A stretch of 24,111 bases of DNA from assembly GCA_029243665.1 (NCBI GenBank), contig JAQWRO010000014.1, positions 1 through 24,111 on the forward strand, written 5' to 3'. The notes beneath the pieces were generated by a model. The model saw only the letters and a list, made by a program, of their open reading frames with translations. It made no database searches and was not told where the DNA came from. Shown here piece after piece: positions 1 to 7,579 of this stretch (its first letter is position 1; each line of letters begins with the position of its first letter). A program made the position numbers and the translations under genes. The DNA is from Gammaproteobacteria bacterium. GTDB lineage: Bacteria > Pseudomonadota > Gammaproteobacteria > Comchoanobacterales > Comchoanobacteraceae.

Positions 1-9
1 ACCTATTCA

Positions 10-477
10 ATGACCCAAACTGAAGCCTTACTCAAACACTTTGTCAGCCAGAGTCAAGACACCTCTCCACAGCAGTGTAAAGCTGCTCAAATCATCTTAA
101 ATGGGTGGGCAAAAATGCTTTGGCAGCAAATGAGTGAAGATACCATAGAAAAAATTCGATCAATCATTAATTATTGTTTACAATTTCCGCAAGATCACGC
201 ACCACTGCTTATTATTGCGTATAGGTGTCTCAATGACTTCGTTTCAGAACAAAGCCATCCTTTAACCCCAATTTTAAATGACGTTATATATGTTCTCGAG
301 CAACAAGGATTAATGAGTACATCTCCTGTTTTCATATCAGAAACCTTATATCCAGAATACACCATCAATGAAAATAATTGTTCAACCAAACTATTAAAAT
401 ACACCTCTTGTAGTATTGTTTTTTTATCCTTGAGCCAAATGTGGATAGATAGCACCTGGCAGCTACTATTAACTTAA
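10..477 (+). CDS. Unrecognised protein upstream of icmF/tssM, possibly 5'-truncated
   Basis: I do not recognise this 155-residue protein. The frame stays open from the ATG at 10 back to the window edge, so the real start may lie outside and this may be the C-terminal part of a longer protein. Residues 1-100 look helical and soluble. The last 25 residues are moderately hydrophobic but hold Asp and Gln, so they make a poor membrane helix. Its stop codon directly abuts the ATG of the IcmF/TssM gene, which implies co-translation and probably shared function. In type VI and Dot/Icm loci the gene before icmF/tssM is often tssL/icmH (dotU). I cannot see the conserved Asp-Glu or other DotU signatures, so a divergent DotU is only a positional guess. 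Another secretion component or an unrelated protein is equally possible. Confidence 0.6.
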   Translation: MTQTEALLKHFVSQSQDTSPQQCKAAQIILNGWAKMLWQQMSEDTIEKIRSIINYCLQFPQDHAPLLIIAYRCLNDFVSEQSHPLTPILNDVIYVLEQQGLMSTSPVFISETLYPEYTINENNCSTKLLKYTSCSIVFLSLSQMWIDSTWQLLLT

Positions 478-2805
478 ATGATTTATCAAGAACTCATTAT
501 TACTACGACTACTATTACTTTATCAAGTTTACTAGTCATTGATACCTTGATGCGACCCAAACAAATTTATCAAAACTGGATAAGAAATCGTGGCATCAAT
601 CAACTTCTAAGACAAATCAAGGCATCTAAAGGTCATTGGATCATTATTACAGGCACGGAAAAATCTGGAAAAAGCACCATCCTTCAAGACAAACAATGGA
701 ATGTTGTAAAAACTGTAAATATTGGGTCACAACCAATGGTCATTTGGCAACATCAAGAAAATCCATTATGGGCATTAGAAATTTCTTTTCCAGATATGGG
801 TGGCATTAGTGATGAATGGTGGTATAGTTTAAAAAAATTAAGCCCAAGACGAATCTATTATTTTCTAACAACAGATGAATGTAAAAGATTTAAGGCCAAA
901 CATAATAGCGCTATTGAAACGCATGTCATCTTATCTAATACAGATAAGATTCAGGGGTTTAGTGCCTTCATGTCAGAGATCGCAGATCCGAATATGTCAT
1001 TTCCAATTGGACAGTCACAAACAAAACCTTATACAACAAGTTACTTGCAAGAGTCATTTGAAAAAATTTATGCGCAGCTACAAACTTATGGTAACAAACT
1101 TCTAAGTAAGACAACGCACCCTGAAATGAAAAAAATCATTAATGATTTTCCTCAACATTATAATAATTTGCAGCTAGGACTGAACAAAGTTATTGCTTCT
1201 ATGCCCGTAAAACAAGTGTATTGTTGTGGTCAAATATGGCAAAACGGCACACCAAAGATGCTTTTTTCACCGACGCTTGGTTCAGATTTAAAAATCATTA
1301 AAAACAAAAGTCATGCATGGCGAAAAACTCTATTAGTCATAACTTTATTACTTATAACCTGTCAAATAGTTTTATTTAAAAGCCATTTAAAAAAAGTATG
1401 GGAAACCCAATCCTTAGCAAAAATTACCAAGGCAGAAGCTAGCATTGAAAATCTCAAACAAAAACAACCTTTCTTAAAATTAATTAGTCAGTTTATATCT
1501 CCAAAGTTCTTACTGTCACAGCAACAACAAGACGAAGCAGCTCAACTAGCTAAAGAATATACTGAGTCAATTGAATCTATGACCCCAGTGATTGCGGCCT
1601 TAGATATACGTACGCTTGGCAATAAATATACTGATAACCCCAAATTAGAGCAAGTCATTCATGCTACTTTACAATCTAAAAAACAAACACTTCAAGAACA
1701 ATGGGATAAAGCAAATAATGAGGAACAGTTTCTTGCCAGCCTTCATTACATGAATCGTTCATATCAAATGACCGCCCCCCTTCCTGACATGATTACAAAG
1801 ACACATATTCAAACAGCTTGTTTAAATTTAACTAATCGCATGTCTACAGACGAATGTGTCAAATTTTCAAATCAATGGCTCATACCAGATTTTAAATCAG
1901 TTTCAAGTTTTGATGACTTGCTTGACAAATTAAAAACACAACCCTTCAATACAAAAATTAAACCACTTATTCTTGAATTGACTTCGTGGCTTCAAGAACT
2001 TGCTAAAAATCCCAAACGTTCCTATGCAGCATTTGAATTTTTATTGAAGAACAATACAAACCGTGATGAACAACATATTTTAAATAAGCTTTACAAGCTA
2101 GAAAATAGCTATCCTGAGCTTAAAAACATTCAGCTAGTTGTATGGCAACTTCTTTTGGATGAAGCTGGCAAATATATGAATGGCATTTGGGTCAAAACCA
2201 TTTATCCATACTATGTAAAACAATTTGGCAATCATTATCCTATTGTAAAGAATAGCCCTAAGGATGCCTCCCTAAATGCTTTTAATCAATTTTATGGCAC
2301 AGGTGGTCTTATAAACATTTATTACAATAGTTATATATTGCCATTTGTTGACTCACACATTCAAACCTTTAAAAGTGTTTATCCAGGCACTGTTTTCCCT
2401 GTAAAACAAGAACATTTGAATTATTTTAAATCTGTTTCTGCAGTACAAACACTTTTATATCAAGGTGATAATTCACCTCATTTAGAAATCAATCTATCAC
2501 CCGTTTATGAAAAAGAAAGTTGGGCTATTAAAAGTAATGAAATTACCATGCCAATGAATGCACCAGTCATCGTAGGCTGGCCTTCTGGTATTAGTCAAAA
2601 TGCGTTCAGCGTGTATGAAGGTAGAAAAAAAGTTAGTGAATACAAAGGCATTTGGGGATTTTGGCGTTGGTTTGAAGCAGGTAATTTTGCCAATAATGAG
2701 CTTGCTTTTCATAACCATGTATTTAAGATTAACGGTCAAACAGAAAGTGACTTAAACTGGCTTTTAATCTTAAGATCTAAGTCTCCTGCCAAAACACTAC
2801 TTTAA
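478..2805 (+). CDS. tssM: Compact IcmF/TssM-family inner-membrane secretion protein
   Basis: IcmF/TssM proteins are inner-membrane components of type VI secretion (TssJLM complex), and also occur beside Dot/Icm type IV systems. Residues 5-23 form one N-terminal membrane segment. A Walker A loop, GTEKSGKS, lies at 59-66. The FPDMGG stretch (104-109) and SNTD followed by GF (153-161) match the family's switch and TKxD...GF positions, but the TKxD Lys is replaced. A second membrane helix spans 283-300 and the rest should be periplasmic. The C-terminal half carries family hallmarks: YPI (587-589), DASLNAFNQFYGTGG (596-610), WP (701-702) and GIWGFWRWF (724-732). At 775 aa it is much shorter than typical members (about 950-1200) and appears to lack one of the two usual N-terminal helices. 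No clear Shine-Dalgarno is seen; the ATG abuts the previous stop. Family assignment is firm; the system it serves is not determined. Confidence 0.88.
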   Translation: MIYQELIITTTTITLSSLLVIDTLMRPKQIYQNWIRNRGINQLLRQIKASKGHWIIITGTEKSGKSTILQDKQWNVVKTVNIGSQPMVIWQHQENPLWALEISFPDMGGISDEWWYSLKKLSPRRIYYFLTTDECKRFKAKHNSAIETHVILSNTDKIQGFSAFMSEIADPNMSFPIGQSQTKPYTTSYLQESFEKIYAQLQTYGNKLLSKTTHPEMKKIINDFPQHYNNLQLGLNKVIASMPVKQVYCCGQIWQNGTPKMLFSPTLGSDLKIIKNKSHAWRKTLLVITLLLITCQIVLFKSHLKKVWETQSLAKITKAEASIENLKQKQPFLKLISQFISPKFLLSQQQQDEAAQLAKEYTESIESMTPVIAALDIRTLGNKYTDNPKLEQVIHATLQSKKQTLQEQWDKANNEEQFLASLHYMNRSYQMTAPLPDMITKTHIQTACLNLTNRMSTDECVKFSNQWLIPDFKSVSSFDDLLDKLKTQPFNTKIKPLILELTSWLQELAKNPKRSYAAFEFLLKNNTNRDEQHILNKLYKLENSYPELKNIQLVVWQLLLDEAGKYMNGIWVKTIYPYYVKQFGNHYPIVKNSPKDASLNAFNQFYGTGGLINIYYNSYILPFVDSHIQTFKSVYPGTVFPVKQEHLNYFKSVSAVQTLLYQGDNSPHLEINLSPVYEKESWAIKSNEITMPMNAPVIVGWPSGISQNAFSVYEGRKKVSEYKGIWGFWRWFEAGNFANNELAFHNHVFKINGQTESDLNWLLILRSKSPAKTLL

Positions 2806-3425
2806 CAACTTGTATCAGGCTTCCACATGGTCAAACTTTGGAGCACAACATCATACTCTTCTTGTTTAAAGTATACTTTTATGTATTGTAATAAGTCTAA
2901 TGCCGTTACATCACCTTTTAAAGCTGAGATACCGTACCAAAACAATGCTCTGGACAAATCTTTTTCCACCCCAACACCATTTGCATACATCCATCCTAAG
3001 ACATTCATACTGGCCGTATCACCTTTTTGTGCAGATTTCATAATCCAAAGGTAAGATAAATTAAAGTCTTGTCCAACATATTCTCCTCTTAAAAAAAGGA
3101 AACCTAACTCTCTCATCGCAATTAGATCACATTGATTTGCAGACTTAATTAGTAAAGCTTTTCCGAGCTTTACATCTTTTTTAACATACTCACCCTCTAA
3201 TAACATTAACGCATACCTTCTTCTAACATCAGAAGTCCAAGATGTCTCTTGTTCAGACCAAAGATGGTATGCCAATTGCACATCACCCATTTCAAATGCA
3301 GCAATTGCCTGAACACTTGGAGAATTACGGTTACATTCAAATAAAAATAAAATTACCAATAAAGTAAAAAATGATCCGATGACCCGCCAATAAACACCTG
3401 GATCGAGCAAAGTTTTCAAATTCAT
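2802..3425 (-). CDS. Membrane-anchored Sel1-like repeat protein
   Basis: This 207-residue protein has a short N-terminus, one hydrophobic segment at about 14-30, then helical repeats. Three Sel1-like repeats can be read at about 68-99, 103-136 and 138-173, each with the Ala/Leu/Gly pattern (for example GWMYANGVGVEKDLSRALFW). Sel1 repeats form alpha-solenoids that bind other proteins. In Legionella and Coxiella relatives they often act in host interaction or envelope processes. Cys31 follows the hydrophobic stretch, but the preceding residues (LFE) do not make a lipobox, so a membrane anchor is more likely than a lipoprotein. The ATG overlaps the sdhE stop as ATGA, so translation is probably coupled and this is the last gene of the minus-strand operon. 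Its stop overlaps that of the convergent icmF/tssM gene by 4 nt. Partner and function are unknown. Confidence 0.8.
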   Translation of the reverse strand: MNLKTLLDPGVYWRVIGSFFTLLVILFLFECNRNSPSVQAIAAFEMGDVQLAYHLWSEQETSWTSDVRRRYALMLLEGEYVKKDVKLGKALLIKSANQCDLIAMRELGFLFLRGEYVGQDFNLSYLWIMKSAQKGDTASMNVLGWMYANGVGVEKDLSRALFWYGISALKGDVTALDLLQYIKVYFKQEEYDVVLQSLTMWKPDTSC

Positions 3426-3649
3426 GATATGATCAACTTTACAATATGAATATATGACTCATCAGGTGGTTCACCATAAATCAACCATTGCTGCAAAAGA
3501 GGGTCTTGCAACTCTAGTAGTTTGTAAAATTCGTCTTTTTCTACATCGCTTAATGAATCAAATTTATTTTCTAAAAAACGTGTAAAAATTACATCTAACT
3601 CTAAAACACCTCTGCGACAACGCCATTTAATTTGGTCTTTACTAAACAT
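3422..3649 (-). CDS. sdhE: SdhE-family FAD assembly factor
   Basis: The 75-residue protein matches the SdhE (YgfY/CptB, eukaryotic Sdh5/SDHAF2) family. These small cytoplasmic helical proteins promote covalent flavinylation of SdhA in succinate dehydrogenase. The signature RGxxELD is present as RGVLELD at 13-19, followed by FLENKFDSLSDVEKDEF and a LLELQDPLLQQWL helix, as in E. coli SdhE. It is slightly short because the variable C-terminal tail is missing. The gene overlaps the end of alr by 8 nt and the start of the Sel1-repeat gene by 4 nt, so it sits inside a coupled operon. The role implies that a succinate dehydrogenase or fumarate reductase flavoprotein exists elsewhere in the genome, which would share the quinone pool with complex I encoded in this window. 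Confidence 0.9.
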   Translation of the reverse strand: MFSKDQIKWRCRRGVLELDVIFTRFLENKFDSLSDVEKDEFYKLLELQDPLLQQWLIYGEPPDESYIHIVKLIIS

Positions 3650-4682
3650 GATAATTCACTTCAACATTCATACGTCTATGTTTTAAATTTGTAATAATCG
3701 TTTGAAGTGCAAAAGGATATCCTTTAAAAATATTTGCATGAGGACCGATTATTTCTATATAATTCCCGACTTTTGCTTCAATATTTCCAATATCAACGGC
3801 AATAAAATCCATAGAAACTTTTCCAACAATTGAAACTTTTTCACCATTTAATGCAAGCCAACTTTCACTAGATAGATGCAGTGGAAAACCATCTCCATAG
3901 CCTATTGCTGTAATAGCTATACGCGTATCTTTTTTAAATTGAAAAGCATGATCATAACCCACATACTCTCCAGCTTTAATATTTCTGATCTGATAAATAG
4001 GTGCTTTCAATCCAATGGCCAATTTCAAATCCCAACTTTGCTCTGCGTCTAAGCCATATAGCATTAAACCAGGTCTAATCCAATCACCTATCGGACTCAA
4101 CCCCTGTAAAACTGAACAACTTCTAGCATGAGACAATGGTAAATCGTAAGCCTTTGTAAGTTTAACCCAGGTATCTAGTTGGCTTTTGAACATTGAAGAA
4201 TGGATATCTGAGTCCATAAAATGTGTCATTAATACAAGTTTGTCTTTTGAAAACTTCTGTAATCGCTTAATCGATTCGTCCATATAACCTATAGGAACAC
4301 CTAAACGATTGAAACCTGTATTAATTTTTAGCCAATATCGACCTTTAATATTATTTTTCTCAATAATATCAATCATCTCAGCACTATAAACTACAACTGT
4401 AATATCTTGCTTACTAGCTCTAAATAATGAATTTTTGTTGGGAGGTGTAGACGCATCCACAATGACTTTATCTGCATAAATACTTCTTAGCTTAATAGCT
4501 GCATTTAAGTCAGTCACACCAAAGCCATCAGCAGCACTCAAAATAGAAGAAACGATATCATCTGACATACTATAAGCATTTTGTTTTAAATAGGCTAGAA
4601 TCCTTGTATTGGGATATCTTTTTTTTATTTGAGATATGTTATGCACTAATGCATTGGCATTGATGGTTAATACTGAATTCAT
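3642..4682 (-). CDS. alr: Alanine racemase
   Basis: Alr is a PLP enzyme that converts L-alanine to D-alanine for peptidoglycan. The protein is 346 residues, close to the usual 355-370. The PLP lysine is Lys33 in AYLKQNAYS, and the catalytic tyrosine of the second half is Tyr262 in IGYGDGFP. Other family landmarks are INTGFNRLG, IRPGLMLYGL and VGKVSMDF (Met291). The PLP-lysine motif is divergent: the usual Gly-His-Gly after the tyrosine is replaced by Ser-Met-Ser, and LKQN replaces VKAD/VKAN. The barrel and C-terminal beta domain look intact, so the enzyme is probably active. A GGAG lies about 12 nt upstream of the ATG, within the last codons of dnaB. The dnaB-alr order is common in gammaproteobacteria. 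Confidence 0.93.
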   Translation of the reverse strand: MNSVLTINANALVHNISQIKKRYPNTRILAYLKQNAYSMSDDIVSSILSAADGFGVTDLNAAIKLRSIYADKVIVDASTPPNKNSLFRASKQDITVVVYSAEMIDIIEKNNIKGRYWLKINTGFNRLGVPIGYMDESIKRLQKFSKDKLVLMTHFMDSDIHSSMFKSQLDTWVKLTKAYDLPLSHARSCSVLQGLSPIGDWIRPGLMLYGLDAEQSWDLKLAIGLKAPIYQIRNIKAGEYVGYDHAFQFKKDTRIAITAIGYGDGFPLHLSSESWLALNGEKVSIVGKVSMDFIAVDIGNIEAKVGNYIEIIGPHANIFKGYPFALQTIITNLKHRRMNVEVNYHV

Positions 4683-4691
4683 AAGTTTAAG

Positions 4692-6074
4692 TTACTCCGA
4701 ATATTGGGCAGCTTCAACTACTTCGTGAATATAATTTTCAAAACGAACATATTCACCTAAAAATGTTAATCGTACTTTCCCTATAGGACCATTTCTTTGT
4801 TTACCAATGATAATTTCAGCAACTCCTTTGTCTGGGCTATTTTCATTATATACTTCATCTCTATAGATAAACCCAATAAGATCAGCATCTTGCTCAATCG
4901 CACCAGACTCTCTAAGGTCTGACATAATTGGTCTTTTATCTTGTCGCTGCTCCAAACCACGATTAAGTTGTGATAAAGCAATAACAGGAGTGCTAAGCTC
5001 TTTTGCAATCATCTTTAATGATCTTGATATGATCGAAATTTCGTTGGTACGATTATCTTTAGCTTCTGGCACTTGCATCAGCTGAAGGTAATCCACTAGT
5101 ACTAAACCAATTTCACCATGCTGTTTGGCAATTCGTCTTAAGCGGCTTTTAATTTCATTTGGTGACAACCCGGGTTGATCATCAATGAAAATCGGTACAT
5201 CTGATAACATACTCATTGCAGATGTTAATCTTGGCCAATCATCTTCATTGAGTTGACCTGTTCTTAGCCGTTGCTGGTTAATTCTACCTAATGAAGACAA
5301 CATACGCATGACAATCATTTCACTTGGCATTTCTAAGCTGAAAATAACTACAGGTTTTTTAGTTTGTATGGCTGCATGCTCAGCAATGTTTACCCCAAAT
5401 ACAGTCTTACCCATAGATGGTCTACCGGCAATGATAACTAAATCACCAGCTTGCAATCCAGATGTCATCTTGTCTAAATCTGAGAAACCTGTTGGCAAAC
5501 CTGTGATGGCACCTTTCATTTCATGCAACAAATCAATTTTTTCTGCTGTTCTTGCAAGAATATCACCCAGAGACTCAGGCATAGAATCTGATGATGAACG
5601 CTGATCACTTATGGCAAATATTTTTTGCTCTGCTTTATCAATAATCTTTTCCCAATCATCACCTTCTTTAGGCTGATAAGCTGAAGTTGCAATTTCTTGG
5701 CATGTGCTGATTAACTGTCTATATACAGCTTTTTCACGCACAACTTTTGCGTAAGCAACAATATTAATGATGCTAGGGATGGACTGAAGGCAGTGATAAA
5801 GATAGGATTCTCCACCAACTTCTTCAATTTTTTTTTCTTGAGATAAAGATTCTACCAATATGGCTGCATCAAAAGGTTTATCTTGTCTTGCTAGACCTTC
5901 GATAATTTCATACAAGAGTTTATGTTGGGGCATGTAGAAGTCTTTTGCATTTAATACTTCAGACACACGTTCAAAGCACGACGGCTCAGACATTAATGCC
6001 CCTAATATAAAACGTTCGGCCTCTTGTGCATGAGGAGGTATTTTTAAATGATCCTCTGCTTTGACCTCAACCAT
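4692..6074 (-). CDS. dnaB: Replicative DNA helicase DnaB
   Basis: DnaB is the hexameric 5'-3' helicase of the replication fork. At 460 residues it has the standard two-domain form. The N-terminal DnaB domain spans about 12-115 (PHAQEAERFILGALM onward). A linker helix follows, then the RecA-like motor domain. Walker A is AGRPSMGKT at 216-224 with Lys223. The H1a stretch FSLEMPSEMIVMRML, Walker B LVLVDYLQLM, the H3 region VIALSQLNRGLEQR and the LRESGAIEQDADLIGFIYR segment are all present, as is the C-terminal KQRNGPIGKVRL. No intein is present. The start codon overlaps the rplI stop (TAATG), with no clear Shine-Dalgarno, so it is probably translated by coupling. Placement downstream of ribosomal genes S6, S18 and L9 is usual. 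Confidence 0.97.
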   Translation of the reverse strand: MVEVKAEDHLKIPPHAQEAERFILGALMSEPSCFERVSEVLNAKDFYMPQHKLLYEIIEGLARQDKPFDAAILVESLSQEKKIEEVGGESYLYHCLQSIPSIINIVAYAKVVREKAVYRQLISTCQEIATSAYQPKEGDDWEKIIDKAEQKIFAISDQRSSSDSMPESLGDILARTAEKIDLLHEMKGAITGLPTGFSDLDKMTSGLQAGDLVIIAGRPSMGKTVFGVNIAEHAAIQTKKPVVIFSLEMPSEMIVMRMLSSLGRINQQRLRTGQLNEDDWPRLTSAMSMLSDVPIFIDDQPGLSPNEIKSRLRRIAKQHGEIGLVLVDYLQLMQVPEAKDNRTNEISIISRSLKMIAKELSTPVIALSQLNRGLEQRQDKRPIMSDLRESGAIEQDADLIGFIYRDEVYNENSPDKGVAEIIIGKQRNGPIGKVRLTFLGEYVRFENYIHEVVEAAQYSE

Positions 6075-6640
6075 TATACTTCGTCGTCACCATCAACGTC
6101 TTTAATTTCAGCATCAGCTTCCTGTGCTGGCTCAACCTTTTCTGGTGTCACTGTAGCATTTTTTTTAGTAGATTTTGTTTGCTCTTCAATTGGCTGATCA
6201 CTGACAACCTTAAACTTAAGTTGTAAACTTAAATCTGGATGTACTTGAAGCAAGTAACCATATTCGCCTAGAGACTTAACTGGACCATCGATGATTTTTA
6301 ATTCACTTCTCAGAACTTCATGACCATGTTTGACATACATATCAACTATCTCACTGACAGTGATAGAACCAAAAATTTGATCACCTTCTCTAACCTTTGA
6401 CTCAAATACAATTGCTTGCTTTTTAAGAATATCGGCTCTTTTTTGAGCTAAAGCTAGTTTTTCAGATTCATTCGCTTCCAAATCTTTTCTAATTTTTTCA
6501 AATTCCGCAAGGTTTTCTTGGTTGACGGCCATTGCCTTACCTTGTGGGATTAAAAAGTTCCTTGCATAACCAGAGCGAACATCAACATGGTCTCCAACAG
6601 TTCCTAAATTCAAAATTTTTTCTTTTAACAATATACGCAT
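6074..6640 (-). CDS. rplI: Ribosomal protein bL9 with acidic C-terminal tail
   Basis: bL9 is a 50S protein with two RNA-binding domains joined by a long helix. The N-terminal domain (MRILLKEKILNLG... GYARNFLIPQGKA, 1-36), the connecting helix (about 42-78) and the C-terminal domain (about 80-147, with IFGSITVSEIVD) are intact. The start at 6640 is chosen because MRILL aligns with the family and a GAGG at 6649-6652 lies 8 nt upstream. An upstream in-frame ATG at 6664 would add eight non-homologous residues and lacks this support. The protein is 188 residues against about 149 usual. The extra residues, about 149-188, are polar and end very acidic (DADAEIKDVDGDDEV-like). The acidic tail is unusual. 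The gene overlaps dnaB by one nucleotide. Confidence 0.95.
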   Translation of the reverse strand: MRILLKEKILNLGTVGDHVDVRSGYARNFLIPQGKAMAVNQENLAEFEKIRKDLEANESEKLALAQKRADILKKQAIVFESKVREGDQIFGSITVSEIVDMYVKHGHEVLRSELKIIDGPVKSLGEYGYLLQVHPDLSLQLKFKVVSDQPIEEQTKSTKKNATVTPEKVEPAQEADAEIKDVDGDDEV

Positions 6641-6648
6641 ATTTTTTT

Positions 6649-6652
6649 CCTC
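6649..6652 (-). promoter_or_regulatory. Shine-Dalgarno of rplI
   Basis: GAGG on the minus strand, 8 nt before the ATG at 6640. It decides the rplI start in favour of MRILL over the in-frame ATG at 6664. Confidence 0.8.
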
Positions 6653-6667
6653 GTAATTAAACAATAA

Positions 6668-7579
6668 CTAAGTATCAACTGATACTTTTTTAAAAATTTC
6701 ACGCCAATCAGCAAAGTAATCTGTTACTGCTAATAGCACAATAAATATCTTAAAAATATCTGACATCATGAATAAGAATAAGCTCAAGATTGTCATGATA
6801 TAAATCCAAACTGGTTTTTTAAATAGATACCAAGAAACACACAATAATACATACACACCATATAATGCCAGTGAACCAAATATTATAGGTGCGATGTCAA
6901 CCATCCAGTTATATTTCAACAACCAAGCAGCAACACCAAACAAGCTTATGATAGGAACGATTAATCCCATCTTTGCACTCAATAATTCGGCATATATCTT
7001 ATCACTACCTTTAATTAGAGCATTCCATATCAACCCAATAACTAATCCCAACATGGCTGAATATATGGCAGACATAGCTGCAAGTCCTGTTGCAAGCCTT
7101 GACAGACCATTAAAAACATCCTCAACCTGCTTTGGTTCTATGGTTTTCTCATTCAAAACAAGTTTTTTAATTGGTGCAAAACGTTCTAACCACCATGATG
7201 AAATGTCCGGAAACATTAAATGAATTATAACAACCGATGACATAGCTAATACAATCAATAGCTCAAATGAAAGCATGATTGACCCATGTTTTTTATAGAT
7301 GTCTACAGCAAGCATTAATGCAATGAAGGGAATCACAGCAATCAATGACTGAGTAACTGTAAACGTGACTAACATCGCAACAAGTGCTAATGGCGCACTT
7401 TGTGACAAATCATGCCGACTATGCACCAAAACTATGAAAGATGTTGCTATCCAATAGAGTGGAATACCAAAAAGTGTTGATAATGTTACAAGTAAAGCTA
7501 TAAATACTATTCCAGACAATAGATTGTCAGCGTATCTTTTGCCATACTTGGTAACAATATTGGCAGCTTTATTAGGCAT
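6668..7579 (-). CDS. DUF2232-type polytopic membrane protein
   Basis: A 303-residue integral membrane protein with about eight hydrophobic helices. Its position between the S18 and L9 coding regions, and its pattern, match the DUF2232 family, found at this spot in many gammaproteobacteria. The function of the family is not established. Several helices are separated by a longer loop in the middle (FAPIKKLVLNEKTIEPKQVEDVFNGLSRLATG), which in this family precedes the second helical bundle. The start at 7579 (MPNKAANIV) overlaps the S18 stop by 8 nt and is preferred over an upstream in-frame TTG at 7618, which would give a 47-nt overlap. Neither start has a strong Shine-Dalgarno, so coupling to the upstream ribosomal gene is likely. 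Assignment rests on context and topology rather than a diagnostic motif. Confidence 0.78.
   Translation of the reverse strand: MPNKAANIVTKYGKRYADNLLSGIVFIALLVTLSTLFGIPLYWIATSFIVLVHSRHDLSQSAPLALVAMLVTFTVTQSLIAVIPFIALMLAVDIYKKHGSIMLSFELLIVLAMSSVVIIHLMFPDISSWWLERFAPIKKLVLNEKTIEPKQVEDVFNGLSRLATGLAAMSAIYSAMLGLVIGLIWNALIKGSDKIYAELLSAKMGLIVPIISLFGVAAWLLKYNWMVDIAPIIFGSLALYGVYVLLCVSWYLFKKPVWIYIMTILSLFLFMMSDIFKIFIVLLAVTDYFADWREIFKKVSVDT

Noticed and set aside
478..2805. Firm assignment of the IcmF protein to a Dot/Icm type IV system
   Set aside because: The family occurs in both type VI and Dot/Icm loci, and no other secretion gene can be recognised in the window.
6641..6664. Earlier in-frame ATG for rplI
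   Set aside because: The GAGG at 6649-6652 lies between it and the family-conserved start MRILL, so the shorter start is favoured.
6894..7223. Plus-strand open frame of 109 aa opposite the DUF2232 gene
   Set aside because: Antisense to a membrane-protein gene, with no start signal and no family resemblance.
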